Of a stretch of DNA of 27,856 nucleotides, positions 15,721-23,079 are shown in pieces (position 1 is the stretch's first letter; each line of letters begins with the position of its first letter). The notes under the pieces were generated by a model. The model did not search any database and had not been told where the DNA came from. It saw nothing but the letters and a program-made list of their open reading frames with translations. The translations under genes were made by a program, and so were the position numbers. Source of the DNA: CAZTTG01 sp964615935 (lineage in GTDB: Bacteria > Planctomycetota > UBA1135 > GCA-002686595); assembly GCA_964615935.1 (NCBI GenBank), contig CAZTTG010000085.1, forward strand, positions 1 to 27,856, in the 5' to 3' direction.

Positions 15721-16872
15721 TTGACCGAGCCCTTCATCCCCCTGAGCGAGCCGTACACCGACTCCCGCGAGACCGCCGCCCTGGCGGCCGCCGCGGAGGC
15801 CGGGCGCTTCCAGGGGGGCGGTCCCTTCATGGAGCGGGTGGAGGAACGCCTGCGCGAGCGCCTGGGGGCGCGCTTCGCCCTGATGATGACCTCGTGCACG
15901 CACGCCCTGGAGACGTGCATCGCAGCCCACGGGATCGGCGCGGGGGACGAGGTGGTGATCCCCTCCTTCACCCACCCCAGCTCGGCCAACGCCGTCCTGC
16001 GCGCGGGGGCCCGGGTGGTGTTCGCGGACTCCCTGGCGGGCTCGCCCCACATGGACCCCGAGGACGCCCGTCGCCGGGTCTCGAGCCGGACGCGGGCGAT
16101 CATGGCGGTCCACTACGCGGGGATCCCGCTGGGGGTCGATGGCCTGGCGCAGCTCTGCCGGGAGGAGGGGCTGCTGCTGCTCGAGGACGCCGCCCAGGCC
16201 CTGGACGCGCGCTTCGGCGGCCGTGCCTGCGGGACCCTGGGGGACGGCGGCTGCCTCTCCTTCCACGACACCAAGAACGTCGTCTGCGGGGAGGGCGGCG
16301 TCCTGCTCACCGACGACGAGGCCCTGGCCGAGCGGGCCACCGTCATCCGCGAGATGGGGACCGACCGCGCCCTCTTCCGCGCCGGACGCATCCCCCGTTA
16401 CACATGGCGGGAGGTGGGCTCCTCCTTCATGCCCTCCGAGCTCCTCATGGCCTTCCTGGAGGTCCAGCTCGAGAAGGCCGACGAGATCCTGAGCCGCCGC
16501 CGGCGGCTGTTCGACCGCTACCTGCGGCTCCTGTCGGACTCCCGCGCGGCCGGGCGGCTGGTGCTCCCCGAGCTCCCCGAGGGCGTCGAGTCCAACGGTC
16601 ACGTCTTCTACATGGCCCTGCCCGACCGCCGCACGCGGGACCGCTGCCTCGAGCGGCTGAGGGAGCGGCGCATCGGGGTCGCCACCCACTTCGAGGCCCT
16701 GCACGACACGGCCTTCGGCCGCGCGCTGGTGCGCGGCGACGCGCCCGAGCTGACGCGGGCCCGCCGCTTCGCCGACACGCTCCTGCGCGTCCCGCTGCAC
16801 GCGCGCATGACCGACGAGCAGCAGGACCGCATCGTCGCCGAGCTGGAGAGCGCCCTGGATGATCGCACCTGA
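15721..16872 (+). CDS. DegT/DnrJ/EryC1-type sugar aminotransferase (WecE-like)
   Basis: The 383-residue PLP enzyme transfers an amino group, usually from glutamate, to a keto group on a nucleotide-linked sugar. Visible family features are TSCTHALE near residues 58-65 (phosphate contact), IPSFTHPSSANAV, LLEDAAQALDA (PLP-ring Asp) and SFHDTKNVVCGEGG with the Schiff-base lysine K185. The SFH(D/E)TKN form and overall length resemble WecE/RffA, which aminates dTDP-4-keto-6-deoxyglucose; the exact sugar here is inference. The start is TTG at 15721, with no Shine-Dalgarno in the pyrimidine-rich preceding bases but a promoter just upstream; the short leader may matter. The membrane glycosyltransferase follows after 56 bp on the same strand. 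Confidence 0.9.
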   Translation: MTEPFIPLSEPYTDSRETAALAAAAEAGRFQGGGPFMERVEERLRERLGARFALMMTSCTHALETCIAAHGIGAGDEVVIPSFTHPSSANAVLRAGARVVFADSLAGSPHMDPEDARRRVSSRTRAIMAVHYAGIPLGVDGLAQLCREEGLLLLEDAAQALDARFGGRACGTLGDGGCLSFHDTKNVVCGEGGVLLTDDEALAERATVIREMGTDRALFRAGRIPRYTWREVGSSFMPSELLMAFLEVQLEKADEILSRRRRLFDRYLRLLSDSRAAGRLVLPELPEGVESNGHVFYMALPDRRTRDRCLERLRERRIGVATHFEALHDTAFGRALVRGDAPELTRARRFADTLLRVPLHARMTDEQQDRIVAELESALDDRT

Positions 16873-16928
16873 GGCCGGCGCCCGGCGCGCGGAGCGGGAG
16901 GGGGCGGGCTAGCCCCGGCGCGCGGTCC

Positions 16929-18617
16929 ATGGGGACCCAGGACCTCCTCCTCTGGGAGTGCGTCCTCTTGGGCGCCATCCTGCTCGTCTCGCTCGCCTGG
17001 CCGCGCCCCGGAGCGCGGGGCTTCGGCCGCCTCCTCGCCTGGCTGGACCGCCTCGCCCGCCGCCCCTCGCTGGCGGCCCTGGCCTGCGCCGTCCTGGCCT
17101 TCGCGGGGAGCGCGCTGGTCGCCTGGCTGGTCTTCTGGCCCGAGCCGCGCATCCACGACGAGTTCAACTACCTCCTGTCGGCGGACACCTTCCTGCAGGG
17201 GCGGCTCTCGAATCCCACCCATCCCTTCTGGGAGCACTTCGAGACCTTCCACGTCATCCACCACCCGAGCTACTCGACCAAGTTCCCGCCCGGCTCGGGC
17301 CTCCTGATCGCCCTGGGGTGGGCGGTCGGAGGGCACCCCCTGGTGGGGATCTGGCTCTCGTCGGCGCTCCTGTGCGGCGCGATCGCCTGGATGCTCTTCG
17401 GCTGGCTGCCGCCCCGCTGGGCGGTCCTGGGCGGCCTGCTCGCGGTGGCGCAGTACGGCGTGGCCTCCTACTGGGCCCAGTCCTTTTGGGGAGGAGCCGT
17501 GGCCGGAGCCGGCGGCGCGCTGGTCTTCGGGGCCCTCCCGCGGATCCTCAGGGGCGGCGGCGCGGGGCTGGGCGCCGTCCTGGGGGCGGGCCTCGTGCTC
17601 CTCGCCACCTCCCGGCCCTTCGAGGGGCTGGTCTGCGCCCTGCCCACCGCGGCCCTGCTGGCCCTGTGGCTCTTCCGATCGCGCTCGGTCCCGCTCGGCG
17701 GACGCCTGCGAGCCGCGGCCGGCACCGCGGCGGCCCTGGCCCTCGGCCTCCTCTTCATCGGCCTGCACAACCGGGCGGTGACCGGCAATCCCCTCCGCCT
17801 GCCCTACGAGGAGCACGACGAGCAGTACGCGGTGGCCCCGCCCTTCCTGTGGGCCGACGAGGCGCCGCAGCCCGAGTACCGCCTCCCGCTGATGAGGGAG
17901 TTCTGGACCGGCGAGATCCTCGAGGAGTACGAGCACCAGCAGCGCCTGGGCGGCTGGATCGAGGGACTGGGCAAGAAGATGCCCCTCCTGTGGTGGTTCT
18001 TCCTGGGACCGCTCCCCACCTTCCTGCTCCTGGCCCTGCCCTGGGCCTGTCGCCAGCGGCTGCGCCTCTTCGCCTTCGCGAGCTGCCTGCTCCTGCTGGC
18101 GGCGCTCCTGGGCGAGACCTACCGCATGGCGCACTACGCCGCGCCCGGGACCGCGCTCCTGGTGATCCTGGTGATGAGCTGCATGCGCACCCTGTCGGCC
18201 GTGCGCTTGCGGGGCCGCCGCGCGGGCCGTAGCGCGATGCTGGGCATCGCCCTGGGAATCATGGGGCTGGGCCTGGCCCAGGCCGCGACCCGCGGCGCCG
18301 ATCCGCAGGCCTGGTTCCGGCAGCGCCCGCGCATCCTGCGCGCGCTGGAGGCCGACGAGCACCGCCACCTGGTCTTCGTGCGCTACGGGCCGGATCACTC
18401 GGTGCACGACGAGTGGATCTACAACGCGGCCGACATCGACGCCGCCGAGGTGGTGTGGGCGCGTGACCTGGGTCCGGAGCGGAACCGGCGTCTGGTCGAG
18501 CACTTCGGCGACCGCAAGGCGTGGTTCCTCTTCGCGGAGGAGGGCGAGGGGGAGGCGCGCCTGGCCGCCTACGAGTCCGTGACCCAGACCCCCTTCCAGG
18601 ACCCCTCCCCGCGGTAG
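16929..18617 (+). CDS. GT-C-like polytopic membrane glycosyltransferase
   Basis: The 562-residue protein has many hydrophobic segments (about ten to twelve) and the early luminal loop pattern of GT-C enzymes: RIHDEFNYLLSADTFLQG with an acidic pair D77-E78, then HHPSYSTKFPPGSGLLIALG (111-130). Such enzymes (dolichyl-mannose/ArnT/GT39-like) use polyprenyl-phosphate sugars on the outer face of the inner membrane. A soluble C-terminal tail of ~130 residues follows the last helices, with VFVRYGPDHSVHDEWIYN. The ATG at 16929 lacks a good ribosome site. It sits 56 bp after the sugar aminotransferase, whose product may be the sugar transferred. Its last 49 bases overlap, tail to tail, the 3' end of the broken FAD-oxidoreductase copy, so its final ~16 residues are encoded opposite that gene. 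Confidence 0.75.
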   Translation: MGTQDLLLWECVLLGAILLVSLAWPRPGARGFGRLLAWLDRLARRPSLAALACAVLAFAGSALVAWLVFWPEPRIHDEFNYLLSADTFLQGRLSNPTHPFWEHFETFHVIHHPSYSTKFPPGSGLLIALGWAVGGHPLVGIWLSSALLCGAIAWMLFGWLPPRWAVLGGLLAVAQYGVASYWAQSFWGGAVAGAGGALVFGALPRILRGGGAGLGAVLGAGLVLLATSRPFEGLVCALPTAALLALWLFRSRSVPLGGRLRAAAGTAAALALGLLFIGLHNRAVTGNPLRLPYEEHDEQYAVAPPFLWADEAPQPEYRLPLMREFWTGEILEEYEHQQRLGGWIEGLGKKMPLLWWFFLGPLPTFLLLALPWACRQRLRLFAFASCLLLLAALLGETYRMAHYAAPGTALLVILVMSCMRTLSAVRLRGRRAGRSAMLGIALGIMGLGLAQAATRGADPQAWFRQRPRILRALEADEHRHLVFVRYGPDHSVHDEWIYNAADIDAAEVVWARDLGPERNRRLVEHFGDRKAWFLFAEEGEGEARLAAYESVTQTPFQDPSPR

Positions 18618-19280
18618 CGGACGGAGGACTCCCCGGCCAGGATCCGCGAGGCGACCTCGAGCCCCATCCGCATGCACTCGTCCATGTTGCAGTAGCGGAA
18701 GAGCCCCTGGCGGCCCAGGGTGACCAGGTTGGCCAGGGGCGAGAGCGCGTCCAGCAGCCGGTCGGTCCGCTCCTGGAAGCCGCGCACCTGGATGGGATAG
18801 GCGCAGGTCAGGCGCGCGACGTCGCAGCCCAGGATCTCCTCGGGCCGGAGGAGGTCCAGGCCTACCAGCGCCTCGGTCACGAGCCGCTCGATCGCCGCGT
18901 CCTCCAGGGACCAGGTGTCATCGCCGGGGTCGCAGGAGATCTCCACCGCCAGGCCCGTGCGGCCCGGCGGCGCCATGCCGGGGTCGAAGCGCGCGAACTC
19001 GGTGAAACGCTGGAAGGGCACGTCCCCGTCGGAGAAGTAGGTCCAGTCGAAGTCCGTCACCCGGGGCTTGTCGATCCGCAGGAACGCGAAGACCATACCG
19101 CGGAAGGGCAGCTCGTTGGCCGCCAGGAGATCCCGCGCGCCCTCGCCCAGGGCCGCCTCCACCAGGTGCGGGAGGGGGACGGTGGACAGGACCGCGTCGA
19201 AGCCCCCGGCGCTGATTCCGTCGGCGAACTCAAGAACCTCTACCCGACCGTCCACGAGCTCAGCCGCTCCAGACGCTTGC
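18569..19280 (-). pseudogene. 5'-truncated, frameshifted copy of the FAD oxidoreductase gene
   Basis: Read on the minus strand, this segment matches the last ~half of the intact gene at 23080-24498. The coding match runs from the stop (18569-18571) to a VDGRVEVLEFADG segment, in place of ADGRVEALRFADG. Just before that, near 19256, there is one base fewer than in the intact copy, so the GKRL-like residues upstream are in another frame, with a stop soon after. Sequence beyond about 19280 is unrelated, and the whole FAD-binding N-terminus is missing. The open part (from a GTG at 19255) could give 228 residues but lacks the nucleotide site, so a working enzyme is unlikely. It overlaps the glycosyltransferase 3' end by 49 bp. 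Confidence 0.8.
18711..19204 (-). repeat. 494-bp perfectly identical tract, copy A
   Basis: Every base from 18711 to 19204 equals the base 4511 positions further on (23222-23715), by line-by-line reading. The identity stops sharply at 18710 (G versus T) and 19205 (C versus G). Outside it the copies are homologous but diverged: about 11 differences in ~120 bp on the glycosyltransferase side, and more, with a 1-bp deletion, on the other. Both copies have the same orientation. Confidence 0.93.
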
Positions 19281-19902
19281 CACCCCGTCCCGTGTCAGAG
19301 CCTGATCGCGGTGAGTCGGCCATCCCCACCACGCCGCAAGTGACCCTTGCCCTGACCGAAGATGGGCACCGCAGCTCTCCGAGGGGATCACTTCTTGCGC
19401 GGTGCCGAAAAGGCTGGCAAAAGGCCTGGAAAGGCTAAGCCAGATTGAAGCGAGTCGGGGACGTCTCTCATGCCTATTCCCCAATTCTCGAGCTTCCTCT
19501 CGACCTTGAGACGTCGCGAGAGGACGCACTACTCACTGCTTGGTCTCGATGTGCACATCTGCACGGCGGAGTCGTGCGGCTCCGCTCAGGAGCGGGCCCA
19601 GTCCATGGGACGTGGCCTGTTCGAGCTCACATCGAGGGCACCTCCCCGATCAGCCAAGACCAGCCTCCTGGTTGCCCGAGCTTGCCTCCTGAGCGAATAC
19701 CAGTTATGGTTATACAGGGACGAAGAGGCCCTGGGCCGGGGGCCGCCTGTTGGACTCGCGGCGTGGGTCTCGACCGCACACGGTGGGCTGACGCGGCACG
19801 TCCGCCGGAAGACGCGGTGGGAAGCACCGACGTGAATGTGCACAGTCATCACTTGGCCGGCACGCGCGTTGCGGGTTGCGGCCTGCACTCGAGAGATCAC
19901 TA
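19281..19902. other. Lower-GC intergenic region upstream of the propeller gene
   Basis: This stretch of about 620 bp is visibly less GC-rich than the flanking genes and matches neither neighbour. The possible frames (for example 19470-19835, plus strand) lack ribosome sites and recognisable domains, so I call no gene. It may hold the promoter of the secreted-protein genes. Composition changes abruptly at about 19280, next to the broken gene end. Confidence 0.45.
19682..19710 (+). promoter_or_regulatory. Possible promoter of the secreted-protein genes
   Basis: TTGCCT (19682-19687) and TATGGT (19705-19710) are spaced by 17 bp, 4/6 matches each, in an AT-rich patch about 190 nt before the ATG at 19903. 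A weak candidate only. Confidence 0.25.
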
Positions 19903-21510
19903 ATGAAGCTCACGTCAGCGCTTCTCGGGCTCCTGGTCCTCACTGCTCCGGTCGGTTCCCAGCAGAGCGAGTTCGTCCAGGTCGTCCCGCCTCCTGCGCC
20001 GGTTGCCAACGTGTTGTACAACAACTTCGCCGGCAAGGATGTCGCCATGTCCGAGGAGTGGATTGCGGTCGGGGACTATGCCGCCGGACGAACGGGTGAG
20101 GTCTACCTCTACCGCAAGACGCCGTCCGGTTGGGAGTTCGTGCAGCGAATCCTCGAGGCGCCGGCCACCAACTTCGGGTCCAGCCTCGCTATCCAGGGAG
20201 ACACCCTCATCATTGGGGAGTACATGTGGGGATGGCCTGTAAACCTCCAAGGAAAGGCCTACGTCTACGAATGGAGCGGATCCGAATGGACGAAGACCCA
20301 AGAGCTGATTCCCGGCGGCCTATGGAGCCATGATGACCCCGAGTTCGGCTGGACCCTGGCCCTCTCCGGTGACGTCCTTGCAGTCTCGGCCGTGGGAGCC
20401 GATCACCCTGTGCAGGGCGCCGGCGCGGTCTTCGTCTATGAGCGCATCCAGGGCACCTGGGTTCTGGTCGAGCGGTTCGCACTCCCGGCCGTACCAGACG
20501 TCCTGAACAAGGAGTACGGCTTCCTCGGAACCGGCTTGGCGATCTCCGGCAACACGATCGTAGCGGGCGCGAGCAAGATGTTCGGGGCCGCCCTCGTCTA
20601 CGAGCGGGGACCCTCGGGCTGGTCGCGTACGGCCCTTCTCGAGAACCCCACCCCCGAGTGGAATGACTCCTTCGGCTACTCGGCCGACATCTCCGGCGAC
20701 ACCATCGTCGTGGGAATGCCAGTGGCCGGCGGCAGCGAAACCCGCATCGGCGAGGCGTACATCTACGAAAGGGACGCTATCGGTGACTGGGCGTTGACCA
20801 GAGAAATCAGGGCGAGCGATGGCTTCCAAGGTGATTACTTCGGTTTCTGTTTGGCACTGGAGGGGGATCGACTTGCAGTCGGGGCACCCAACGCCAACCT
20901 CAACGGTCCCTTCTCCGGGACCGTGTATCTCTTCGCTCGCACCCAGGCTGGCTATTGGCCGGCCACGGAGAAGGTGCGTATGGTCGCCTCGGATCCCCAC
21001 CCGGTGTGGGGAGAGCACCTCGGCTGGGCGGTGGACCTCCACCAGGACTTCGTGCTGGCTGGTGCGCCGAACGGATGGGCTGGCAACATCCGGCCCGGCA
21101 AGGCTCTGGTATTCACCATCGAGTTGGGGACATCCTACTGCGAGCCGACTTCCCCTGGACCCCACGCCACGCTAGCGGTCACTGGCAGCGAGGTGGCGCG
21201 GCGTCGACGGCTGACTCTCACGGCCCGCGATGCTCCGGCCGAGGCGCACGGAGTCTTCCTGGTATCGAATAGCCCCGGGAGCCTGCCCTTTGGCAGCCAT
21301 CAGCTCTGTCTGGGTGCTCCCGTCGTACGACTGAGCACGGCTCTCACGGGAATAGATGGCATTGCCCTACATGACGTCGATTGGACCGACCCCGGCCTCG
21401 CTGGCAAGCTCGCAGCAGGGGCCACCTCGTACTACCAGTTTGTCCATGCAGGGAAGGGATCGGGCCAGAGGATCGAGCTGTCGAATGCCATCTCCTTGAC
21501 TCTGCAGTAG
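19903..21510 (+). CDS. Secreted FG-GAP-like beta-propeller protein with planctomycete-type C-terminal module
   Basis: The 535-residue protein starts with a clear Sec signal peptide (MKLTSALLGLLVLTAPVGS, cleavage probably before QQ). About seven repeats follow, each with a pattern like FGxxLAISGDTLVVGAP then GxVYVYER (for example EFGWTLALSGDVLAVSA, SFGYSADISGDTIVVGM, YFGFCLALEGDRLAVGA). This is the FG-GAP/integrin-alpha-like repeat and suggests a seven-bladed propeller. The last ~130 residues, from YCEPTSPGPHA, have the style of a C-terminal module of planctomycete secreted proteins (LTLTARDAP, VFLVSNSPGSLPFGSHQLCLG). The ATG at 19903 was chosen over an in-frame TTG at 19876 because the signal peptide begins there. 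GC is lower than in surrounding genes. Likely surface or extracellular adhesion or binding; ligand unknown. Confidence 0.82.
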   Translation: MKLTSALLGLLVLTAPVGSQQSEFVQVVPPPAPVANVLYNNFAGKDVAMSEEWIAVGDYAAGRTGEVYLYRKTPSGWEFVQRILEAPATNFGSSLAIQGDTLIIGEYMWGWPVNLQGKAYVYEWSGSEWTKTQELIPGGLWSHDDPEFGWTLALSGDVLAVSAVGADHPVQGAGAVFVYERIQGTWVLVERFALPAVPDVLNKEYGFLGTGLAISGNTIVAGASKMFGAALVYERGPSGWSRTALLENPTPEWNDSFGYSADISGDTIVVGMPVAGGSETRIGEAYIYERDAIGDWALTREIRASDGFQGDYFGFCLALEGDRLAVGAPNANLNGPFSGTVYLFARTQAGYWPATEKVRMVASDPHPVWGEHLGWAVDLHQDFVLAGAPNGWAGNIRPGKALVFTIELGTSYCEPTSPGPHATLAVTGSEVARRRRLTLTARDAPAEAHGVFLVSNSPGSLPFGSHQLCLGAPVVRLSTALTGIDGIALHDVDWTDPGLAGKLAAGATSYYQFVHAGKGSGQRIELSNAISLTLQ

Positions 21511-21563
21511 GTGTCGCGGAGTCGTTCGGCAACCACTCGCTACCCAAGCTGGAGGAGATACTC

Positions 21564-22967
21564 ATGAGTACCATTCGGAGGGCCGCCTCGGCTCTGCTCG
21601 TCTTGTCCACGCTGACCGCAGGGCCGGCGTTGGCACAGTACTTCGTCGATGCCAATACCGGAGACGACACCAAAGCCGGAACGAGCTGGAATACGGCGTT
21701 CTTGACCATCAACAAGGGTCTCCTGGCTGCCAGCGGGAAAAGCCCCCCCAACAACCACGTCCTCGTCGCTGATGGCACCTACGGCCTAGGCGGCGTCGAC
21801 AATGCTCCCATCACCCTGCTCAGCGATGCCCATGCCCACGGAGGCTTCAAGGGCTACATCCAAAGCACGCAGACCAGCGCGAGCTGGTGGCTGCCCGACG
21901 GCAGGTTCCGGGCCACCAAGGTCCTCGGTCTCCCCGGCGGGGGACCCGCGGTGATCACCGCACCAGGCGGCATGACCAATGCGACCCTGGACGGCTTCCT
22001 GATCGCGAACGGCAACGCTCCCGGCCTCAACGATGATGGGGGCGGTGTGCTCTCCGCCAACTCATGGAACGTGGTTCTCGAGAACCTGACCTTCACCAAC
22101 AACATGGCTGGTCGTTTTGGCGGCGCGGTTTGCCAGGCTGGTGGCACGCTGGAGGTGGATCGCTGCGTGTTCACCAACAACTGGGCCCTGAAGGGTGCTG
22201 GGTTTTACCTGTACAATCACAGCATGGCCCACATGTGCAATGCGACATTCTCCGACAATGGGGGATCCTATGGGTCTCCACCGAGTGACAAGTCTACCCT
22301 GGCAGGAGGCGCGATCTACCTCGATTGGGAGAGCTCGTTCACTGGCGCCAACTGCCTCATGCACGACAACATCGCCCTGCTCGGTGGCGGTATCTTCATC
22401 CACCTGGATACGCAACCCACGGCGTCGGACGCCCACACCCTGCGCCACTCCACCCTGGCCTTCAACCAGAGCAGCGGCGGAGGTGCCGGCATCCACATCA
22501 CGGAGTCTGCATCATCGATGATCGAGCCCCACGGCCAGATCTACATCGACAACAGCATTCTCTGGGACAACATAGGCGGCAGCGACCTGTACCAGGCTGC
22601 GGGTGCGTTTCCCACCTTCGTGAGGCACTCCGACGTCGGCACCTGGCAGGGCCCCGCCAGCCTGCAGTTCGACGCGCAGTGCATCAATCTCGATCCGGTC
22701 TTCCTCGATCCCGCTGGACGAAACCTGCGCCTGAATCCGATCAACGTAGATCCAAGCGGTCCGTACCAGTCACCCTGCATCGACACGGCCTCGGACACCC
22801 TCACCGGCAATGACTTCGCCGATGTCGACGAAAACCCGAGCACGACCGCAGTCCTGCCTCTGGACCTCGACCTCCAGCCGCGACAGGTGGATTTCCCCGG
22901 TACGCCGAATCCAGACCCCAACGGCTACCATGCGGACATGGGCGCGTACGAGACGCCCATCCCCTGA
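21564..22967 (+). CDS. Secreted right-handed beta-helix protein, choice-of-anchor-Q-like
   Basis: The 467-residue protein has a Sec signal peptide (MSTIRRAASALLVLSTLTAGPALA, cleavage at ALA before QYFVDANTG). A typical parallel beta-helix follows: the opening YFVDANTGDD...GTSWNTAF, repeated rungs with NxxFTNNxAxxGGA motifs (for example LTFTNNMAGRFGGAV, CVFTNNWALKGAG, NCLMHDNIALLGGGIF), and a final DMGAYE motif usual in choice-of-anchor-Q/PbH1 proteins. These are exported, often surface-linked; some bind or cleave polysaccharide, but no lyase active site can be named. The ATG at 21564 has GGAGGA seven bases upstream. It lies 53 bp after the propeller gene and is probably co-transcribed. Base composition is less GC-rich than outside this segment. 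A frame extending upstream to 21381 overlaps the previous gene and lacks the signal peptide. Confidence 0.85.
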   Translation: MSTIRRAASALLVLSTLTAGPALAQYFVDANTGDDTKAGTSWNTAFLTINKGLLAASGKSPPNNHVLVADGTYGLGGVDNAPITLLSDAHAHGGFKGYIQSTQTSASWWLPDGRFRATKVLGLPGGGPAVITAPGGMTNATLDGFLIANGNAPGLNDDGGGVLSANSWNVVLENLTFTNNMAGRFGGAVCQAGGTLEVDRCVFTNNWALKGAGFYLYNHSMAHMCNATFSDNGGSYGSPPSDKSTLAGGAIYLDWESSFTGANCLMHDNIALLGGGIFIHLDTQPTASDAHTLRHSTLAFNQSSGGGAGIHITESASSMIEPHGQIYIDNSILWDNIGGSDLYQAAGAFPTFVRHSDVGTWQGPASLQFDAQCINLDPVFLDPAGRNLRLNPINVDPSGPYQSPCIDTASDTLTGNDFADVDENPSTTAVLPLDLDLQPRQVDFPGTPNPDPNGYHADMGAYETPIP

Positions 22968-23049
22968 GGGCCGCCTCGCTTCGGAGTGACAATCGCACCA
23001 CCTCAAGAGCCGGGCCCGATACCGGGCTGCGAGATCCCGGATCAACAAG

Positions 23050-23075
23050 GGCCGGCGAGTGCCGACTCGCCGGCC
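23050..23075. terminator. Bidirectional hairpin between convergent genes
   Basis: An 11-bp perfect stem (23050-23060 with 23065-23075) with a 4-nt loop lies between the stop of the beta-helix gene (22967) and that of the FAD oxidoreductase (23080). On the minus strand the stem is followed by CTTGTTGAT, which is mildly T-rich; on the plus strand there is no T-tract. Its 5-bp distance from the FAD gene stop suits termination of that gene. Confidence 0.6.
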
Positions 23076-23079
23076 TCCC

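Noticed and set aside
13656..16862. A 1068-codon plus-strand frame opposite the amidotransferase gene, and a similar long minus-strand frame opposite the aminotransferase
   Set aside because: Both are low-complexity mirror readings of well-recognised genes and span two unrelated genes.
18569..19255. Functional short FAD oxidoreductase of 228 residues
   Set aside because: It lacks the whole Rossmann FAD-binding half and has a frameshift at its 5' limit relative to the intact copy, so it is treated as a pseudogene.
19470..19835. Possible 121-residue plus-strand protein before the propeller gene
   Set aside because: There is no Shine-Dalgarno, no recognisable domain, and other frames in the same stretch are equally open; kept as intergenic.
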